Part shown: positions 8,728-14,243 of the stretch, piece by piece
Position numbering within the stretch: position 1 is the first letter of the stretch
Layout: the number at the start of each line of letters is the position of its first letter
Assembly: GCA_900175165.2 (NCBI GenBank)
Contig: FWWN02000188.1
Coordinates: forward strand, 1 to 14,243
Direction: 5' to 3'
Length of the DNA stretch: 14,243 bases
From: Rhizomucor pusillus
Lineage: Eukaryota > Mucoromycota > Mucoromycetes > Mucorales > Lichtheimiaceae
Notes under the pieces: generated by a model
The model's database searches: none
What the model saw: the letters and a program-made list of their open reading frames with translations, nothing else
What the model was told of the DNA's origin: nothing
Position numbers and translations under genes: made by a program

Positions 8728-10252
8728 ATGCTTTACTCATTTGATTTTGCGGCTCAAGTGACCCGTTTATGTATGGATGAAATCCGACGTAGAGGTAAGA
8801 GATTAGGGAAAAAATTTCCTATGCTTTTTGCGAGTATATTCTAAGGATGAACAATAGGGATGCAAGAGCGCAAAATACTTCGAAAGTCAGGTCAGTCATT
8901 TTGTTCCCACTAACCGTTAAATTCCAGTAAGTTTAATAATCTGACCCAGCGCAATGCTATTTTCTATACAGCGCCGAGCAGCGTTTTGTTTCTCAAAGTA
9001 TTTAGAGAGCAAAGCTGTGGGCCAGAAGACCTGAGACATGTTAGCATCCACTCTGTCGCAACCTTAATGCAAGATACCCTTTGGTGCAGCCAGGAGCGCA
9101 TCGTCCCAAAGACAGTGTGGAGAATTATAAATTACGAGAGTAAGGGACTGAATGTTACATTTTATCGATATACAATTGGCTGACTCCAGCGCAGCATGTA
9201 CATTATCGAATCTTTCACGATTCCTTTCACGCAAAAAGGAGGAGCTTCTAATTGAGATTCTCGACTTTTTGGTGGAGCTAATGCAGCACAAGGAGAAGAA
9301 TTTGATGGATGCTTACCACCTAGGCGAAGCGATGGGCAAGGTTACACTTGGCCCAACGGATTGCGACCCGATCATTGCAGAAAAGGCAAATCATTTCCTG
9401 ACACGGATGATAATCGAGCACTCGAAACGGCTGCATTCGCAGCACAAGCGTCACTCGGTCAGCAGACCAGACTCGGGATTCGTCCAAAGTCCAAAGCAGC
9501 AACAGCAGCAACAGCAGAAATTAAAGTTTAGCAGTATTGATCTCTGCAACGAGAGTGCCTATTACGAGCTTCGACCGATGTCCAAGACCGAGGCAGCACG
9601 GGCCAAGGCGAAATCATATGATCGTCATATTCGCAAGATTCGAACATCAAGCAGCGACTGGGTCGCCAACACTGTGGGTATCCGCGCAATGCTCGACGAC
9701 GACTACGAACCAGAGCAAGTGGAACCCCAAGAGCCATGGATTCCCATCTTTACCACGCAGCTCGATCAATACGATCCGATCGCATCACCACTTATCTATC
9801 GCATCGTATCTGAGGCCAGCAAACCAAAGTTGCCGATTCCCGTTGATCCCTTTGCAAGCTCGTACCTTTTCCGAAAGAACAACGTAGTCGAGGCCCAGGT
9901 CAGTCACGCGTTCTCGGAATTCGCATCCCTGTGCACCATAACGTATGACATATCCGACAAAACTGGCAAGCAAACGAATGTCTCTCATTTGAAGAAGATA
10001 AACCACTCGCTTTCCAACATGAAGCTTAATCTCCGCAAACATCGTTCACAGGCAGCTTTGGAAAGCCAGTTCAGCAACGATGAGACTTTGCGTGAGGAAG
10101 ACGAGGATGCTGTGTCGGCTGACCAACAACGAAAGCCTATCAAACAGCAGCAGCAGCAGCATCACCATGTCAAAAATATGATGCGCAGAGTGATCCGGAT
10201 GAGCGCGCTCCCAGCAAACAACAAGCACGCTGCGCCGCAACCCATGTCGTAA
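8728..10252 (+). CDS. RhoGAP-like protein (possibly Msb1/Mug8-type), 4 exons
   Basis: Exons 8728-8794, 8858-8890, 8972-9139 and 9195-10252 join in consistent phases to give 441 aa. Residues about 10-145 follow the RhoGAP fold pattern: RGMQERKILRKS (R31 at the arginine-finger position), then SIHSVATLMQDTLW, ELLIEILDFLVELM and NLMDAYHLGEAMGK-VTLGP. Other usual catalytic positions differ (Q67 for the common Lys, H131 for the Asn of the NLA motif), as in fungal degenerate RhoGAP proteins such as Msb1/Mug8, which act in Rho/Cdc42-linked polarity. The family assignment is an inference by eye. The C-terminal two thirds has poly-Q near residue 190, a conserved-looking middle (WIPIFTTQLDQYDPIASPL), and a basic Gln/His-rich end. 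An in-frame TAG at 8689-8691 supports the start at 8728 unless an upstream exon exists. The CDS ends in TAA. Confidence 0.85.
9496..9517 (+). repeat. CAG/CAA tract encoding poly-Gln
   Basis: An interrupted CAG/CAA repeat in exon 4 of the RhoGAP-like gene encodes seven Gln. A second CAG tract at about 10145-10160 encodes another Gln run followed by His. Both are likely length-variable linkers. Confidence 0.8.
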
Positions 10253-10434
10253 CTGCGCACCTCTGTCGAGGAAGCGTACAATGTCACAAGGTTTCTCATT
10301 TTACTTTATTTTTTGTTACGTTACGGTCTACTGCTATATGGTTTTCTTAATCCGTTTGTCCAATTTCTCCTTTGGCTGCACCAACACCCCAGTGAAATTT
10401 CCCCCAAATTTCCCATACTTTTTATTTTAACCAT

Positions 10435-10440
10435 AATAAA
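10435..10440 (+). promoter_or_regulatory. Poly(A) signal candidate (AATAAA) for the RhoGAP-like gene
   Basis: AATAAA lies 183 nt after the TAA. A second AATAAA at about 10643 could be an alternative. Neither is proven. Confidence 0.45.
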
Positions 10441-10831
10441 ATTATAGTGTCGTTTCTCAAGAGAGACATCGCCCTAAACACACTCAGCTCGATGCCGAGC
10501 CGACAGTGACTTTCTTTCTTTCCCTTCCATATGATCGGATATGTCACTAAGGTGTAACCTAAACATGCACGACACCGACAGAGTGCAAGAAACAACGTTT
10601 CATTGCATGGCAATCCAGTAACTGCGTTCGTCAAGAGGCATTAATAAAAAAAGACGCTACAATATACAAAAGGACTACTATATGTGTGCTATTTAACAGA
10701 TACAGATGGCGCTTCGAGATTGCGGTGGAGCGAGCATACAGAGTAAAATGATTCGAACTTTGGTAGTAATTGGATGCTCAGAGCATATAAAGTCTCCGCT
10801 CGTACTGGAAGGGTCTACGAGCGAACGAGAT

Positions 10832-10865
10832 GGGAAGGAAAGGGAGAGAAGAGGGAGGAGGAGAG
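10832..10865. repeat. 34-nt uninterrupted polypurine tract
   Basis: Thirty-four consecutive purines with a mixed A/G pattern lie within a wider purine-rich belt. Homopurine runs can adopt triplex structures or bind specific proteins. On the TALE transcript the tract would be a pyrimidine-rich 3' UTR element. Confidence 0.8.
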
Positions 10866-11169
10866 CGAAAAATAATATATAGTAACTAGGTGCAAACGAA
10901 GGGATGAAATCAGAGAAAGGACAAGTTATAAAAAGAGAAGAGACAATATACTTTACAAAGGATCAAAAATGAAGAAAAAAGGTGAAGACAGCAAAGACAA
11001 AAAAATGTAAATGACGACAAGAGAAACTTCTGACTACATAAGAGAGGAGAGCGTAAGGGATTGTACGTGTGAGTGGTTGGTGGTATATGCACTGATCATA
11101 ATGTTGGAGGGTTTGCAAATATGTTGCTGAAAGGGGGAAGAGACGTCTGTTGCTGCCAAGTAAAGTCAA

Positions 11170-12364
11170 TCATCCTCGCATGATCAGCGGATATCGATCG
11201 TTTTCTACAACTTCCAAGGGAGGAAGTTTAGTTCTTCGGAAACCCCATTTTCGACTTTCATCTTGATACGCATCTACAAGAGATACATGACATTAGGTAT
11301 GTGTGTAATGATTTGAAAAAGAAAAACTAACTAGCAAAGCCTTGGTAAGCGTAAAAATCCATCTGCCGTCGCTTCTTTTGCTCCAAGGCAGCCATTTCGG
11401 ACGAGTAAGCTGCTAGCTGCGCATTGATGGTTTCTGATTCGAGCATTGGTTGTAAAATACGACGGCGAGCGTTGATAAACCAGTTGCTGATTTGGTTAAC
11501 TGTCAGGCCGGTCTCATGCGCTAGCTGAATCTTTTCTTTCTCAGAGGGGTATGGATGCTTCTTGTGATCCACGAGCCAGCTTTTGAGAAACTCGGTCACT
11601 TCTTTTGGCAAATTGCCACGACGTCGTTTTTTCGTTGGATCTGCAGCTGGTGGGAGCTGCTTTGGTGGTGCTGGTTGTGGCGGAGGCGCTGCTTTAGCGA
11701 CCGATGAGAAAGCAGTAGTGTCTGTGATTTCCAATGCTTGCATCTTGGCGCTTGGTAGCGGCGAAGCAGGAAGGATCGCAGCAGGAGGCTGTTGCTGCTG
11801 CTGATGCGCTGCAGTACTGATATCCAAAGTAGCAACGCTGTCAACAGAACTGCTGGAAGATGCACTTGATGTCGAACTCGTGCTGGTGCTCGGGTATACG
11901 TCAATGTTATCCTTTGCTGTTGAGGAGGAGGCATCATCAGGAGCATCGTAGTCATCTGTGTCGTACAATGCTGGGTTAGTCCTGGTAATACGACACACAC
12001 GCAGACAGAAACAGAGAGTCGCCGGAAGAGCGACCACATTGCTCGAATATGGCATACCTTTTGGAGATTGTGCCAGTCTCGCGCGTGCCCATATTTGAGC
12101 GTTGTAAGCAAGCATCTCAAGAGTCTTCTCTCGATGTTGATCTATCATGTATTTATGCTGCCGCTCGTGAATATGCATGGATTTTGAAAGTTTGTCGGAT
12201 GGCTGATCATGGTATAACACAAGTGGGCAGAAAACTCTGGACTAGAGAAGAAAAGTTTTGAAATATAAAGGCAACACAGAAAGTGGACATTTTTTTTAGT
12301 TTCAAGAACTCAACAGAGTTGCAAATAAACAGAGATGGCTTACGGCAGTGCGAGGTCCTATCAT
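11170..12364 (-). CDS. TALE/KN-type homeodomain transcription factor, 4 exons
   Basis: Model exons on the - strand: 12364-12344, 12241-12058, 11970-11332 and 11273-11170; phases agree, 315 aa. The homeodomain is at about 183-243: a basic start ([12 protein letters not shown]), the three-residue TALE loop PYP at 208-210 ([12 protein letters not shown]), and recognition helix [19 protein letters not shown] with Ile at the TALE-typical position of WFIN. It should be nuclear and bind DNA. The N-terminal part has a charged helix-prone segment (about 25-65), an acidic patch, a Ser/Thr-rich stretch (about 84-112), poly-Q (125-129) and a Pro/Ala-rich linker. The family (PBC/KNOX-like; yeast Cup9/Tos8) is clear but the target genes are unknown. 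Uncertain points: the seven-codon first exon (the next in-frame ATG encodes MHIHER in exon 2), the acceptor of intron 2 (11971 used because it restores frame), and the last intron (11331-11274); without it the protein ends at TAG 11329-11327. Confidence 0.9.
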
Positions 12365-12434
12365 CAAGTACAAGCGAAAAAAGTTGTAGGAAAGCAAGGA
12401 AAAGAAACAATAAAAATGAACCAAGGCGTCAATG

Positions 12435-12443
12435 TTTTATATA
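12435..12443 (-). promoter_or_regulatory. TATA box candidate of the TALE gene
   Basis: TATATAAAA on the - strand lies 71 nt upstream of the proposed ATG at 12364 and is followed by a pyrimidine-rich stretch (about 12420-12375) of the kind common around fungal transcription starts. Confidence 0.45.
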
Positions 12444-13198
12444 CTTGCAACCTTTTTGGGGGGTGAGGATGCTGTGTGTGAGTTTGGATGTACGTATCTA
12501 TGCAACGGTCGGACGTTTTGCGGTCACAGCTTTTCCAAACAAGACAAGGTATTTTGCCTTTTCGTTGAACGGCTACGAATCATGGGGTTTTCCGTGTAGC
12601 CTTACAAGCAGGCTTACGTTGTCCTCCAGCGGGACGGCGTGAATTTTAGAACAGCTTTCGTGGTACAAACCTATCCAGACTTTGCCATTTAGTGCAGATG
12701 CCGTCGATGAGCAATATCGCAACCCCCTTCCTGATGGTTCTTGTGACCGAAGCACTCTGCAGCCAAGTAGTGCCCTGGTCCGATAACTAGGATTGGGGCA
12801 GGTAAATTTATCACGGCGGACTCCTTGCTTTCGGCTTAGCCAAGTTATGACATGATCCCCTTGATGCCTGTCTAGCGTTAACAGAAGGCATTAATTGATC
12901 ACCTTGCAGTAGACTTGATGGGGACGCCTCCTTATATATTCAGCAGGCGCCGCTGCATCCTCGGGTTATCGGGCGATAGTTAGTCTGTAACCGACAGGAT
13001 GCATTATTCTCCGGGTTATCTTTTATCAGGTACACAATTTATAAAGAATATATTGGTACCGTTCGGCGTCAATGTAGTTCAGGACGTTCACTCACTGCAG
13101 TCGCAAATTTTATTTATTTATAAACAAAGGATGCACGGTTATTCTAAATGTGCTTGGTGCACTGACCATCATCTGATTGAGCGGCAAATCATCGTGAA

Positions 13199-13211
13199 CC
13201 CCCCCCCCCCC
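13199..13211. repeat. Poly-C run (C13)
   Basis: Thirteen consecutive C followed by AAAGGGAGG. Long C runs are rare, mutable and prone to sequencing-length error. Confidence 0.85.
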
Positions 13212-13797
13212 AAAGGGAGGATTGTCCTTTGAGAAGACCATGCGAAACTCAGATGTACTCCCGGAGAAGAAGAGGAAAAAAGGACGATGGGCAGTCAGTA
13301 AAAAGGAAGATTGTATAACCTACAGATATGCACATCCCTGTGTCCATATCTTCGGGAAAAATGCTGAATTGGACCAGGGCTGACAAGTTATTTCAAGAAG
13401 TGGGTGGCGTGCGGGGAGCGACGCGCGGATGTATGTAAGAAGCGTCGACATTGTTTAGATGACAGAACTGCTTACAAGTGTATATACGTGCTTTGCAAAT
13501 CTTGCATGCAAAAACGGGTTCTATCGGCATTTACGAATGATTTGCTGTTGCTTGGGGAGAGAAAGGGGTTTGTGTACAAATCAGCTGACTGACGACCTTA
13601 GCGCATGTACTGGTTTTGCTGCTCGCGCTGCTGCGAATCCGTGCCGCTGAAAGGGGTGTTTGAGCCGATCGATCAACTCTTGTCCTTTCCAAAACTGTTC
13701 GCGCTTGTGCATTGTCTGCTGCTCTGCATATGCATACATACACAAAATCGAAAAAGAATTTCCAGGACTGGCAACAAAGTTGTTGTGTATATGTATA

Positions 13798-13815
13798 TTT
13801 ACGTACGTACGTAAA
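13798..13815. repeat. 18-bp perfect palindrome with TACG repeats
   Basis: TTTACGTACGTACGTAAA equals its own reverse complement. It contains overlapping TACGTA units and lies in AT-rich intergenic DNA. It could be a dimeric-factor binding site or merely a short ACGT microsatellite. Confidence 0.8.
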
Positions 13816-14243
13816 GAACGCGACAATACTGTTGTCTCGTTTCTCCTCCCGCCCACTAACTTTTCTTTTTTCCCACTCGTTGCTGCTGCATTTCTGTGGA
13901 ATAAAGTTCCTCGCATTCTGTATTCCACATGTGGTACGATGTTTGTCAACGACGGGGGTTTTGTTACCGACATATGTAAATCAGCAGCGACAGAAGAGAG
14001 GGCTGTTCGGGATTACAAGTCCTGTGAAGTCGATCAACTGACGTGCCACGGACCAAGCAAATTGGGTCAGGTCGCGATGGTGTCACTGCAGATGTACCCG
14101 ACATCCATCGTAATACGCGGCGCCATGTTACAAAATGCCCCTTGGTGACGTGCAGTTCGATGCAGGAATGGCGAACTTGTTCTGAAACAGGGGCCGACTT
14201 GAGCCCAGCGCATGACTTTTGAGTGACCTTTCAACCTTTTTTT

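Larger units (their letters stand above)
10253..11169. other. Region between two convergent 3' ends
   Basis: It holds the 3' UTR of the + strand RhoGAP-like gene on the left and that of the - strand TALE gene on the right. Small frames (10422-10634, 10910-11092, 10963-11169) carry no motifs. The right half (about 10820-11060) is strongly purine-rich on +, with the core at 10832-10865. The only canonical AATAAA motifs I see for the TALE strand (10426-10421 and near 10305) lie more than 700 nt downstream of its stop, so TALE may use a variant signal or the two transcripts may overlap. Confidence 0.55.
12444..14243. other. About 1.8 kb right flank with no convincing gene
   Basis: It contains the distal 5' flank of the TALE gene and then unassigned DNA. 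Frames present include + 13404-13592 (Cys/Lys-rich, CKKRRHCLDD) and + 13660-14148, whose first true ATG is at 13939, leaving only a 69-aa peptide. None shows a recognisable domain or supporting splice signals, and - frames overlap them. Simple-sequence features are a C13 run, an 18-bp palindrome and short TA/CATA repeats near 13725-13800. No tRNA, transposon ends or CRISPR-like repeats are visible. Confidence 0.55.

Noticed and set aside
11596..12120. 174-codon - strand ORF in a second frame of the TALE gene
   Set aside because: As a separate gene it is a shadow of the Ser/Gln/Pro-rich TALE exon. It matters only as the outcome of the alternative acceptor at 11982.
13660..14148. 162-codon + strand ORF near the right end
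   Set aside because: It begins at a TTG; the first ATG is at 13939, leaving 69 codons. The N-terminal half crosses low-complexity TA/CATA repeats and the palindrome, and no family is recognised.
1..14243. Transposons, tRNA or rRNA genes, CRISPR arrays, or a defence, toxin or biosynthetic cluster
   Set aside because: I saw no terminal inverted repeats, transposase or reverse-transcriptase motifs, tRNA box sequences, or regular direct repeats with spacers. The three genes are unrelated housekeeping or regulatory genes, so I do not claim a new multi-gene system.

Overview
The window looks like a piece of nuclear genome from a filamentous fungus, most likely an early-diverging one (Mucoromycota-like). 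The basis is: genes split by many short GT-AG introns (mostly 55-90 nt), pyrimidine-rich stretches near gene starts, CAG/Gln runs, and three fungal-type proteins (Rna14/CstF-77, a RhoGAP-like protein and a TALE homeodomain protein). The lineage is inferred from general appearance, not from a search. I see no bacterial, plasmid or viral genes.

Layout. 1-330: probable 3' end of a + strand gene running in from the left, low confidence. 331-2852: no gene I can defend; it holds GC-rich islands with several open frames (about 240-460 and 587-846), a T-rich tract and an unusual cluster of GATGTG (CACATC) hexamers. 2853-7418 (-): a complete 13-exon RNA14/CSTF3 gene, reconstructed exon by exon, with a 712-nt first intron that stands out against eleven introns of 57-89 nt. 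7419-8727: divergent intergenic/promoter region. 8728-10252 (+): a 4-exon gene for a degenerate RhoGAP-like protein. 10253-11169: region between convergent 3' ends with a strong polypurine tract. 11170-12364 (-): a TALE (KN-type) homeobox gene, 4 exons in my model. 12365-14243: TALE promoter, then about 1.8 kb without a convincing gene.

The three main genes act in different processes (mRNA 3'-end formation, Rho-type polarity signalling, transcriptional control), and I see no sign that they form a functional cluster. The most interesting material is post-transcriptional. RNA14 encodes a core polyadenylation factor whose animal homologues autoregulate by premature polyadenylation in an intron. 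Its oversized first intron here carries an AATAAA, three good 5' splice sites, a decoy 3' splice site and a reading frame left open past the AATAAA. Two genes have stop codons embedded in a 5' splice-site-like sequence, and the TALE gene has two competing 3' splice sites that decide whether the homeodomain is made. I did not find an evident new multi-gene system. All exon borders are read by eye and need transcript support.
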